Shown here one piece after another: positions 36,527 to 44,632 of a DNA stretch of 64,000 nucleotides. A model generated the notes under the pieces. It had not been told where the DNA came from, made no database searches, and saw only the letters and a list, made by a program, of their open reading frames with translations. Made by a program: the position numbers and the translations under genes. The DNA comes from Thermaerobacillus caldiproteolyticus (GTDB lineage: Bacteria > Bacillota > Bacilli > Bacillales > Anoxybacillaceae), in the NCBI RefSeq assembly GCF_013761245.1, contig NZ_JACDUT010000005.1:186001-250000 (forward strand), read 5' to 3'. Position 1 is the first letter of the stretch. Each line of letters starts with the position of its first letter.

Positions 36527-37348
36527 GTGTTGTATTTAGCACGGAGAAGTGAATTTTCTGCAGCTCATAGTTATCGGATTGAAGGTTGGAGTGAAGAGGA
36601 AAATCAAAGAGTTTTTGGGTTATGTAGTAATCCAAACGGCCATGGTCATGATTATCAACTGGAGGTAACTGTTAAAGGAAATGTAAATCCGTTATCAGGT
36701 ATCGTATTAAACATTACAGAAATTGATCGCGTTATTAAAAAATTTGTTGAAAACGAACTGGACGGAAAATTTTTGAACCGGGAACATTTTTACTTTCAAA
36801 AGCACATCCCTACTACCGAAGTAATAGCTACATATATTTGGAATTCGTTAGAACCTCGATTTAACGGTTGTAAGCTTCATAAAATCAGATTACAAGAAAA
36901 TGATGATATTTACTCGGTAAAGGAGGAAGGAGAGTTGGTGCAGCTAACAAGAAAATATCATTTCAGCAGTGCGCATCGTTTGCATAGTCATCAGTTAACA
37001 GAAGAAGAAAATCAAAAATTATTCGGGAAATGCAATAATTTGTACGGCCACGGTCACAATTATTATTTAGAAGTTACCGTAATTGGTGAACCTGACCCTA
37101 TTACGGGCATGGTCGTTAACTTAATGGAACTTGATGAAATCGTGGATAGAGAGGTCATAAAAAAGTTTGATCATAAACATCTCAACCTAGACACTGAAGA
37201 GTTTAAGGAAATAAACCCGACATCTGAAAATATAGCTATTGTCATTTGGGAACTTCTATCTCCACATATTTCAAACCTTTATAAAATTGGTCTTTGGGAA
37301 ACACAAAGAAACTACTTTGAATATTTCGGTCCACATAAGGGGCAATAA
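36527..37348 (+). CDS. Tandem 6-pyruvoyl-tetrahydropterin synthase (PTPS/QueD family)
   Basis: The 273-aa protein has two complete PTPS domains in a row (about residues 1-135 and 138-273), where the family norm is one of 120-150. Zinc and catalytic residues in domain 1 are His14, Cys33, His39 and His41; in domain 2 His150, Cys169, His175 and His177. Domain 2 keeps the catalytic Asp215-His216 pair (FDHKHLN), whereas domain 1 has Asp79-Gly80 and probably lacks activity. PTPS converts dihydroneopterin triphosphate to 6-pyruvoyl-tetrahydropterin; QueD makes a queuosine precursor. The GTG start follows GCAGGTG. An SDR gene 2 bases downstream suggests pterin reduction. Confidence 0.9.
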   Translation: MLYLARRSEFSAAHSYRIEGWSEEENQRVFGLCSNPNGHGHDYQLEVTVKGNVNPLSGIVLNITEIDRVIKKFVENELDGKFLNREHFYFQKHIPTTEVIATYIWNSLEPRFNGCKLHKIRLQENDDIYSVKEEGELVQLTRKYHFSSAHRLHSHQLTEEENQKLFGKCNNLYGHGHNYYLEVTVIGEPDPITGMVVNLMELDEIVDREVIKKFDHKHLNLDTEEFKEINPTSENIAIVIWELLSPHISNLYKIGLWETQRNYFEYFGPHKGQ

Positions 37349-37350
37349 GC

Positions 37351-38070
37351 ATGTTCGATTTTGAAAAATTAAGAGGAAAAACGATTGTCATTACAGGAGC
37401 CAGTCGCGGCATAGGATATGAAACCGCGAGACAATTGGCTAATTTCGGTACTAACTTAGTTTTGGGGAGCCGTAATATTACAAATCTCAGTTTGGAAGGG
37501 TTCGAGCGTGCGAGTAGTGTTTCGCTTGTTGAGGTAGATGTTTCAGACGAAGATTCTGTTAAAAAATTTTTTCAGGATACAGTTGAGAAATATGGTTCGG
37601 TAGATGTACTGATTAATAGTGCTGGAACAGGGGTTTTTGCAAGTATTTTAGAGTCAGATACACAAGATTTTGACATGATGATATCTGTAAATTTAAAAGG
37701 TACTTACCTTTGTTCGAAGTATTTCGGGAAACATATGATAGAGCAAAAGAATGGGAGAATCTTGAACATTGTATCCATCGCAGGAATAACGGCCATACCC
37801 GGCTGTGGGGGATACTGTGCATCGAAATTTGGTGTATTAGGATTAACGCGAGTTCTTCAAGCTGAGCTTCGATCCCATGGTGTATATGTTTCAGCGGTGA
37901 TTCCCGGGGCAGTAAACAGCAAGTTTTGGGATAATATCGAACCTAAACCGGATATCAGAAAGATGATTTCAGTAGAGACATTAGCCAAACATATCATTTA
38001 TTTACTGATACAACCGGAGGACGCTTCCATTGATGAAGTAGTGATTACACCGCCTCTCGGAATATTGTAA
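37351..38070 (+). CDS. Short-chain dehydrogenase/reductase
   Basis: The 239-aa classical SDR has the cofactor motif TGASRGIG, NSAG, and the catalytic Ser142 with YCASK (Tyr155, Lys159). It ends DEVVITPPLGIL. Two reaction types fit the context: reduction of the pyruvoyl side chain of the PTPS product (as sepiapterin reductase does in tetrahydrobiopterin synthesis), or reduction of an acyl-ACP ketone, since an ACP gene lies downstream. Its start is 2 bases behind the PTPS stop, and this favours the pterin reading. The ribosome site AAGGGGCAA lies inside the end of the PTPS gene. Confidence 0.9.
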   Translation: MFDFEKLRGKTIVITGASRGIGYETARQLANFGTNLVLGSRNITNLSLEGFERASSVSLVEVDVSDEDSVKKFFQDTVEKYGSVDVLINSAGTGVFASILESDTQDFDMMISVNLKGTYLCSKYFGKHMIEQKNGRILNIVSIAGITAIPGCGGYCASKFGVLGLTRVLQAELRSHGVYVSAVIPGAVNSKFWDNIEPKPDIRKMISVETLAKHIIYLLIQPEDASIDEVVITPPLGIL

Positions 38071-38086
38071 GGAGGCGAGTGGGATA

Positions 38087-39055
38087 GTGGCAGGAATATT
38101 TAAAAGTTTCTTTCGTAGAACCGATCATTCAACCAATCATTCCTCCTTATTCTGTACCCCGGATTTGCCTTTATCAGAGCTATTGTATAGAACGAAAAGA
38201 GGGTTTTTGGCAAGAAAACTGGGGCAATATATTGGAATGAACTCGAAAGATACGGAACTATTTCTTTATGATTCGTTAATAAACAAGACATTCAAGAATG
38301 CCTCTACGGATGAAGCAAGATATTTACTTTATTTAAGCGAATCACTGCTCGAATGGGGGAGAAGTGGTGAAGATATTCCCGCAAAAGTAAACACATTGAA
38401 CCAAAATACAGACATCATTAACGCAATGTTAAAAGCATATGACATCTACAAAGATGAATTGTTTGGTGATTTAGCTCAATCGGAGAAAGAGGAGCCGAGA
38501 ACTCCTGAACAACAAGTAGTAAGTGATGAAAAGTGGGAAGTATATCGCGATGTTATATATGCGGCTACTCAAGAAAAATTTTTGCTAATAAAGGAAGAAG
38601 AAATCGAGCAATTTAAAAAGGGGAAAGTCGTTTGTGAAGAAGAGGTTAAGACGCGTTCAGATATTCCGAAATGCAGAAATTTAGTCAAAGAGATTTTTGA
38701 GGAAATGGGAATTAGCAAATCGGTTGCGATGAGCTGGTTACTAGTAGTATCTGAAGCTATTACTAACATTATCAAACATGCCGAAGAAGGAAAAATGACT
38801 TTAGTAAAAGATGAATTGACAAATGAATTGCGGTTCATTGTGGAGGATAAAGGTCCGGGTTTTTCTATGAAAGAATTACCAAAAACTACTTTACTTGCTG
38901 GATATTCGACAAAGAAGTCATTAGGGCAAGGGTTTACGCTAATGATGAAAATTGCAAAAAAAATATTATTATTTACATCTCCGCGAGGTTCTACACTGAT
39001 TTTAATTTTCGAACTGGAAGAAGGAAAGGGGGAGGGGTTAAATGCTACTGGATAA
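38087..39055 (+). CDS. RsbW/SpoIIAB-like ATPase with an unknown N-terminal half
   Basis: The 322-aa protein has a C-terminal GHKL ATPase domain (about residues 195-318) of the anti-sigma-factor kinase type: VVSEAITNIIKHA (N box, Asn227), EDKGPGFSM (G1) and LGQGFTLMMK (G2). Such proteins phosphorylate STAS antagonists and bind sigma factors or other targets; two STAS genes and a PP2C gene lie downstream. The first 190 residues match nothing I know; they are helical and charged. The start is GTG behind GGAGGCG. It overlaps the hydrolase gene by 14 bases. Confidence 0.8.
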   Translation: MAGIFKSFFRRTDHSTNHSSLFCTPDLPLSELLYRTKRGFLARKLGQYIGMNSKDTELFLYDSLINKTFKNASTDEARYLLYLSESLLEWGRSGEDIPAKVNTLNQNTDIINAMLKAYDIYKDELFGDLAQSEKEEPRTPEQQVVSDEKWEVYRDVIYAATQEKFLLIKEEEIEQFKKGKVVCEEEVKTRSDIPKCRNLVKEIFEEMGISKSVAMSWLLVVSEAITNIIKHAEEGKMTLVKDELTNELRFIVEDKGPGFSMKELPKTTLLAGYSTKKSLGQGFTLMMKIAKKILLFTSPRGSTLILIFELEEGKGEGLNATG

Positions 39056-40076
39056 AGAAAGAAGCATGAGTACGATCGAAAAAACTCTTCTTACAGCTAA
39101 GTTCATCGATGGATTTTGGGATCGCTGGATTGTGCATGGCGTGAAACGAGAGGACATTATATTTGTTCGCTCCTCTCTTTCCAGTAAAGAAGATTGGATG
39201 AAAAGATGGGGAACACTTGCAGACTTATTGATGCAAAAAGCAGAGGCGCTTCCAAGTGTAGAAGCGGAGATCGTATTTCGGACAGCCGGTCTTTATTATC
39301 ATTTAATGCAATGGCTTATACCAGAGAGAAATGACGAAAAAAAGAAGTGGTTAAACCAAAGTCTTAAAGCTGTTCGAATTGCTGATGATTTATCGCATGT
39401 TGAAACACACTATGTTCAACTAGATGTAGATCAGAAAAAATGTTTTGGACGAGTTTGCATTCCTTCAGCCCCAAAAGGGATCATCATTATAATTAATCCT
39501 CTAGATTCAACAAAAGAAGAGCTTTTTACGTATGAAATGGATTTTTTAGAGAAGAGATTTGTCACAATCAGCTTCGACGGTCCAGGTCAAGGGGAGACAT
39601 ATGTGTTTAGCAGTTTGAAAGGAACGAAAAAACGGTGGGAAAAGTTCGTCAATTTATTAATTGAATTTGCATCTTCTAATTTCTCACTGCCTATTTATGT
39701 GTTTGGGACAAGTTCAGGGGCTTCTTGGGCCGTTTATAGTAGCTGTCATCCAAAAGTGGTGAAAGCTGTTGCGGTCTCGCCAGCATTTTTAAGCGAAGAA
39801 ATCAGCCTGCCTGATTACTTTACGGAGCGAGTACGCTTTGTAAGCGAACAAGAAGATAAATGGTTACCTTGTTTTGAAAAGTTAGCATTTCGCAATCCAG
39901 TTCTATTAATACATGGCAGGCAAGATGTTATGGTATCCAGTGAAGATATCTATAACTTATATCAACATTTGCCAAATGGAAAGAAACTTTTAGAGTTCGA
40001 TGACGAGGGTCATTGTTGTAACTACAAACTTCCTGAAATCCGTCAGTACGCTATGACATGGTTTCAAGAGAAATGA
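39042..40076 (+). CDS. Alpha/beta hydrolase (FrsA-like)
   Basis: The 344-aa soluble protein has an N-terminal helical part (about 120 residues) and a C-terminal alpha/beta-hydrolase fold. The catalytic nucleophile is Ser224 in GTSSGAS, after the oxyanion-region motif SFDGPGQGE. The Asp lies in HGRQDVMV and the His in DEGHCCNY. The layout resembles the FrsA/2,6-dihydropseudooxynicotine-hydrolase group. The ACP and ligase genes directly downstream suggest that it may release or trim an ACP-bound acyl group, but this is inference. The ribosome site is GGGGGAGGGG. Confidence 0.87.
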   Translation: MLLDKERSMSTIEKTLLTAKFIDGFWDRWIVHGVKREDIIFVRSSLSSKEDWMKRWGTLADLLMQKAEALPSVEAEIVFRTAGLYYHLMQWLIPERNDEKKKWLNQSLKAVRIADDLSHVETHYVQLDVDQKKCFGRVCIPSAPKGIIIIINPLDSTKEELFTYEMDFLEKRFVTISFDGPGQGETYVFSSLKGTKKRWEKFVNLLIEFASSNFSLPIYVFGTSSGASWAVYSSCHPKVVKAVAVSPAFLSEEISLPDYFTERVRFVSEQEDKWLPCFEKLAFRNPVLLIHGRQDVMVSSEDIYNLYQHLPNGKKLLEFDDEGHCCNYKLPEIRQYAMTWFQEK

Positions 40077-40086
40077 AGGTGAAAAA

Positions 40087-40320
40087 ATGAGCTTTGAAGA
40101 ATTTCGCCAATTGATTTCAGAAATATCGAAAATACCGGTAGAACAAATTAACAAAAATTCTTCCTTTCGAAACGATTTAGGAATTGATTCATTACAAATG
40201 GTGAATTTACTTATTGAAGTAGCAGCAAAATTAAAATTAGAGTTACATATGATTCAAAGCCGTTTAGATTTTCAAACCGTAGGTGGGTTATATGAGTCTT
40301 TCGTCAAGGAGAGGGAATGA
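40087..40320 (+). CDS. Acyl carrier protein
   Basis: This 77-aa acidic four-helix protein has the phosphopantetheine attachment site LGIDSLQMVN with Ser35. It should carry acyl groups as thioesters. It is not the housekeeping acpP, which sits among fatty acid genes. Its stop overlaps the ligase start by 4 bases, so the two proteins are made together and the ligase probably loads it. No ketosynthase is nearby, so chain extension is not expected within this operon. Confidence 0.92.
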   Translation: MSFEEFRQLISEISKIPVEQINKNSSFRNDLGIDSLQMVNLLIEVAAKLKLELHMIQSRLDFQTVGGLYESFVKERE

Positions 40321-41804
40321 TGGGGAGCTTATATCAATGGATTTTTAATAGCGAAAACTTAGATGTAAATAAAAAAGTTTTAACAACGCAAACAGGAGAT
40401 TTTTCGTTATACGATATTCAAAAAGGTGTAGAAATATATATTTCTCTTTTAAAACGAATAGGAGCAATCCGTGGGAAAAGGGTCGCATTAATTGTTCCAA
40501 GTGTACCGAGCTTTTTAAATTTATTATTGGCGGTTAACCAACTGGAAGGGATTATAGTGCCAATTAGCCCATTTTTAAGAAAAGATGATTTAACAAAAAT
40601 TCTTGAATTTATCAAACCACATATCGTTTTTACGATTAAGCAATATAATGGCTTTGATTTTTCTAAAACAGTCTATGATTGGGCGCATTCTATAAAAGAA
40701 GAAACCGTTATTTTTGAATCTGATGATTGCTTGAATTGGGGCACACTGGTAGTCGAAGGACCTCCGAAACCTGTTGAAAATGAGTGTATCGATATTATAG
40801 GTTGTACATCTGGTAGCACTGGTATTCCCAAAGGAGTAATGGTTGATTTAGAATTTATTAAATTTACAGCTGAAGCATTATCAACTTCAATGGTGCTTTC
40901 AAAAGAGGATCGATTGTTTGGTATGGTTCCTGTTTCCGGATTATTCGGACTATGTTTATTACTAACAGCTATTAAAAGGCAGGTACACTTTGTTGTGACT
41001 GAATCATTTAGCTTTCCAGATATTATTCAGTTACTAAAAGAACATTCAGCTAATAAGCTCGTTACAAGCCCTTCTTTATTTAGAGCATTATATTTATTGA
41101 CAAGAGACGATGAAGATACCTTTTATAAACCATTAACAATAGTTGGGCTTGGAGGTGAAAGTATTTCACCAGACTTTATCCAGACAGTGTCATCCATCAA
41201 AAATTGCAAAATGATAAATATGTACGGTCTTAGTGAGCTCGGATGTATTATGTTCAGTAAAAATGATATCCGAACAGGAATAGAGTGGGCTTTAACACCA
41301 GGAGCAGAGATTAACGTAGTAAACGTTTCTGACGAAGGAATCGGCGAGCTTACTGTTAAAACACCAAACGGATTTTTAGGCTATTATCAGCGCCCAGATT
41401 TAACGGAAGAAGTCTATAGAAATGGATGGTTTTATACAGGTGACTTGGTCCGGGTTACGAATGGAGCGAAGATTGAATTTGTTGGCCGCAAAAAGGATAT
41501 GATTAAAAAAGGCGGGCAACAAGTGATTCCAGGTGAAATTGAAAAGCTACTCACTGATCACCCAAATGTTGAAAAAGCGGTAGTTGTTGGGGTTCCACAT
41601 TCTATTTTTGGAGAACAAGTAGTTGCCTTTGTTGTTGTACGAGGAAAAGTAGATACGGGTGAGCTTTATTCCTTTTGCCAAGATAAAGTAGCAAGATATA
41701 AAGTACCTGATCAAATTTTTATCGTGGATGAAATTCCTGTAAGTCAAGGGAAAGTCGATAAAGTGACATTACGTCAATGGGCGTTAGAGAAGAACTATAA
41801 ATAA
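40317..41804 (+). CDS. Acyl-adenylate ligase (class I adenylate-forming enzyme)
   Basis: The 495-aa enzyme activates a carboxylic acid with ATP and transfers it to a thiol. Motifs in order: phosphate-binding CTSGSTGIPKG, MYGLSELG, YTGDLVR, hinge GRKKDMIKKGGQQV, and the C-terminal catalytic Lys region SQGKVDKVTL. It is smaller than typical medium-chain acyl-CoA ligases (about 540) and coupled to the ACP gene, so the acceptor is probably that ACP rather than CoA. The substrate pocket cannot be read reliably; aryl, fatty or amino acids are all possible. Confidence 0.9.
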   Translation: MMGSLYQWIFNSENLDVNKKVLTTQTGDFSLYDIQKGVEIYISLLKRIGAIRGKRVALIVPSVPSFLNLLLAVNQLEGIIVPISPFLRKDDLTKILEFIKPHIVFTIKQYNGFDFSKTVYDWAHSIKEETVIFESDDCLNWGTLVVEGPPKPVENECIDIIGCTSGSTGIPKGVMVDLEFIKFTAEALSTSMVLSKEDRLFGMVPVSGLFGLCLLLTAIKRQVHFVVTESFSFPDIIQLLKEHSANKLVTSPSLFRALYLLTRDDEDTFYKPLTIVGLGGESISPDFIQTVSSIKNCKMINMYGLSELGCIMFSKNDIRTGIEWALTPGAEINVVNVSDEGIGELTVKTPNGFLGYYQRPDLTEEVYRNGWFYTGDLVRVTNGAKIEFVGRKKDMIKKGGQQVIPGEIEKLLTDHPNVEKAVVVGVPHSIFGEQVVAFVVVRGKVDTGELYSFCQDKVARYKVPDQIFIVDEIPVSQGKVDKVTLRQWALEKNYK

Positions 41805-41827
41805 AGCCAAACATGAGGAGCTAGCGC

Positions 41828-43396
41828 ATGAAACACGTGACATTAAGAAGACGGTTTTTGACACAAGTATTTTCTTTATTAATCGTTATTGCTATTTTGT
41901 CGGCAGGGATTCAAGTTTACTTTATGAACCAACAAATAAAATCTAATATTTACGAAAAATCTACTCCAATTGCTAACAGTATCGAACGAGGGATAGAGGA
42001 AACGGATTTAGCTTCAAAAATGATTGAGCAGCAAATTGATTTCAAAATGATTGCTATAGCCAAACACATTGGTGATCTTCTTCAGACTCAAAAGGTCGAA
42101 AATATTAAAAATGAACAATTGCTAAAAATTAAAAAAGATTTGAATCTAGCAGGCTTAACGATTTTTGCTAGAAAAGATAACGATATTGTAGCGGTTAAAT
42201 CTACAGATGTGAAAGACATCGGGTTTAGTACAAAAAGCTACGGAGAACTTGTTTATCGAAATATGAACGCCGTTTTAAAAGGGGAAGAGCCGGTAGTTCA
42301 AGAGGGATATACGGATAAAAGTATATTAGTTCTTCCAATCGTTAAATCCGGCTCCCATAAGGAGCAACCGTTATTTTTCAAGTATGCATACTATCATCCG
42401 CCTGGTTCAGACTATATCGTCAATCCATTCATAGAGGCACAGGAAGTATATAAATTTACGCAAGAAGTAGGACCGGGACGATTGATTAGTCAAATAGAAC
42501 AAAGAAATCCTTATGTGAAAGAAATTTCTGTTCTTAATCCGAAAGTTTTTAAAAATCCAAGTTTAGAAATGAATTTTTATCCTCCATTACGAAAAGTGGA
42601 GCATGGTGATTTTAAATATCAAACGAAAGAAGATGTGGAAATCCTTAAACAAATGGTAGACCATCCAGTAAAACGTATCTCACTACAAAAAGTAAATGGC
42701 GAAAAACTGTACAAAGTTTTTTTACCAATTAATGATAACAGAGTCATTTATTTAGCATTAGATTACAGTAAAATGACAACACCATTTTATAAATATTCGA
42801 TTATTTTAATGGTTTCAAGTTTACTATCTTTACTTGTTTTATTTTTAATCACAGTTCCGTTTTTTAATCAAATTTACGAAAACATTCAAAGAGTGAAAGA
42901 ACAAATCCAGCTGTTAGCTGATGGAGATTTAACAGTGAAAAGCCGGGTGAAAGATGGCAGTGAGTTGGAGATTTTATCAAATAGCGTAAATAAAATGGTA
43001 AATAAGCTACATTCGCTGGTGTCAGATACAAGAGAACAAGCAGTAAAAACTCAACGTCTATCTGTAATGTTAGAGGCGGAAGCTTCGCAATCGGTTGAGA
43101 AGATGTATGAATTATCAACAGAAACAACGATTCAGTCAAGGGAACAGTTGCATGAAATCCACGAATTTTTAGATGAAATCGAAGAAGTGCTAAACACTTT
43201 ACCGAATGACGAAAACACAAAAGCGATTTTTGACAAAATGGATGCCATGAGACAAATAGCAAATGATCGGACTGCAACAACGACTGAGATGACCATTCAG
43301 CTATCTGATTTACTGCAATCTCTACATGGACAATCTAAGGAGCTTTCAAATATCGCTAATACGCTGCTTCAGCAAATAAGCCGTTTTAAACTTTAA
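41828..43396 (+). CDS. Membrane sensor with HAMP and coiled coil, no chemoreceptor tip
   Basis: The 522-aa protein has a membrane segment at about residues 13-33, a large extracellular domain (about 34-320) of probable Cache type (a KKDLNLAGLTIFARKDND strand is typical), and a second segment at about 321-342. HAMP follows (INQRVKEQIQ-like, LADGDLTVKSRVKDGSELEILSNSVNKM), then helices to the end. The conserved hairpin tip of methyl-accepting proteins is not visible. The helical output may talk to the STAS/PP2C proteins encoded next. AGGAG precedes the ATG. Confidence 0.75.
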   Translation: MKHVTLRRRFLTQVFSLLIVIAILSAGIQVYFMNQQIKSNIYEKSTPIANSIERGIEETDLASKMIEQQIDFKMIAIAKHIGDLLQTQKVENIKNEQLLKIKKDLNLAGLTIFARKDNDIVAVKSTDVKDIGFSTKSYGELVYRNMNAVLKGEEPVVQEGYTDKSILVLPIVKSGSHKEQPLFFKYAYYHPPGSDYIVNPFIEAQEVYKFTQEVGPGRLISQIEQRNPYVKEISVLNPKVFKNPSLEMNFYPPLRKVEHGDFKYQTKEDVEILKQMVDHPVKRISLQKVNGEKLYKVFLPINDNRVIYLALDYSKMTTPFYKYSIILMVSSLLSLLVLFLITVPFFNQIYENIQRVKEQIQLLADGDLTVKSRVKDGSELEILSNSVNKMVNKLHSLVSDTREQAVKTQRLSVMLEAEASQSVEKMYELSTETTIQSREQLHEIHEFLDEIEEVLNTLPNDENTKAIFDKMDAMRQIANDRTATTTEMTIQLSDLLQSLHGQSKELSNIANTLLQQISRFKL

Positions 43397-43457
43397 AAGG
43401 AGTTAGAAGATAAGCAGTTCGTTGATTTATACATTCTCGCTAAAGGGGGGAATCAAT

Positions 43458-43775
43458 TTGACATTAGCCGTTCAAAGGGAGTATTCGAATGGGACTGTCG
43501 TCTTAAAGATCAAAGGAATTTTAGATATATCTACCGCTCATTTATTTGAAACTTATATTCAGGAAATCGAGGATATTGAAGAGTTAATCGTTGATTTTTC
43601 TAATTTAGAATTTATCGATTCTACTGGCATCGGTGCGATAATGGAAGTTATCTATTTATCAAAAGAAAAACAATTTCTAATTAAATTACGGGGGATCAAC
43701 CAACAAATTTACGATATTTTGGAGACAGTCGGTTTATTCAAGGTGCTGGAAGCGGTTCAAGGGGAGGTGGTCTAA
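43458..43775 (+). CDS. STAS-domain anti-sigma-factor antagonist (first)
   Basis: The 105-aa protein has the RsbV/SpoIIAA fold. The phosphorylatable Ser55 lies in FIDSTGIGAIM. Phosphorylation by an RsbW-like kinase and removal by a PP2C phosphatase would switch its binding. Both partners are encoded in this operon. The TTG at 43458 is chosen because AAAGGGGGG ends about 7 bases upstream. Its stop TAA shares a base with the phosphatase start. Confidence 0.88.
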   Translation: MTLAVQREYSNGTVVLKIKGILDISTAHLFETYIQEIEDIEELIVDFSNLEFIDSTGIGAIMEVIYLSKEKQFLIKLRGINQQIYDILETVGLFKVLEAVQGEVV

Positions 43776-44626
43776 TGTATTTGAATGAGTATAAACATGT
43801 ACATGGACTAACCTCTTCGAATGATCACGTTATGGAGAAATGGTTAGAGCGAGAGATTAATTTAGCGAGAAATATTCAAACAAAGCTGTTAAATGGCTCA
43901 ATTCCAAGTATAAGGGATGCAGAAATACAGGGAATTTCCATCCCTGCAAGGTTAATAGGCGGAGATTACTATGATTTTTATCCTTTAGAAAATGACAAAG
44001 TTCGCATTGTCATTGGCGATGTTATGGGAAAAGGGATCCCAGCGGCTATGTTGATGATTTTGACGCGTGGAGCTTTTCGTAGTGCAGCAGAAAGTACGAA
44101 AGGCCCTGCAGAAACGCTGACTGCTATGAACAAAGCTCTTTGTCAAGATTTGCGCTTATTAAAATCATTTGTCACTTTGTTTTGTGCTGATTGGAACCCA
44201 ATAACGAACGTTCTTACATATGCAAGTGCAGGTCATAATATGCCTTTGCTTGTAAAAGGAAAGGAAAAAAAGGTAATGGAGCTCCCTAAAGCGTTAGGGA
44301 TTATGGTTGGTGCTTTTACTGACCACGTATACGAAGAAAAGAGAGTGGAATTAGAAGAGAACGACACGGTTTTCTTTTATACAGACGGTATCGTGGAAGC
44401 TGAGAATAAAGATCGGGAACAATTTAAACGTGAACGTCTCATCAACACTTTATTACAACATTTAGATAAAAATGTGGATGAAATCGGGAAGCATGTAGTT
44501 GAAGCAATTCATACATTTACGGAAGGAGTTCCGCAAAAGGATGATATTACGATGGTAATACTGAAAGTCAATAAAAAAAGTGATATGACAAAAACAAACT
44601 TTTCCTTTATCAGCTCGAAGGAGTAG
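43775..44626 (+). CDS. PP2C/SpoIIE-type serine phosphatase (RsbU-like)
   Basis: The 283-aa protein is almost all SpoIIE/RsbU phosphatase domain. Metal-binding motifs are IGGDYYDFYPL and IGDVMGKGIPAAM, then ASAGHNMPLLV, FYTDGIVEAEN and QKDDITMVIL. It has no sensor domain of its own, only a short helical lead (about 25 residues). It should dephosphorylate one or both STAS proteins encoded next to it and so counter the RsbW-like kinase. It overlaps the first STAS gene by one base. Confidence 0.92.
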   Translation: MYLNEYKHVHGLTSSNDHVMEKWLEREINLARNIQTKLLNGSIPSIRDAEIQGISIPARLIGGDYYDFYPLENDKVRIVIGDVMGKGIPAAMLMILTRGAFRSAAESTKGPAETLTAMNKALCQDLRLLKSFVTLFCADWNPITNVLTYASAGHNMPLLVKGKEKKVMELPKALGIMVGAFTDHVYEEKRVELEENDTVFFYTDGIVEAENKDREQFKRERLINTLLQHLDKNVDEIGKHVVEAIHTFTEGVPQKDDITMVILKVNKKSDMTKTNFSFISSKE

Positions 44627-44632
44627 AGCAAA

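Noticed and set aside
39042..41804. Polyketide or nonribosomal peptide cluster
   Set aside because: No ketosynthase, condensation or thiolation repeats are present; only a single ACP, a ligase and a hydrolase.
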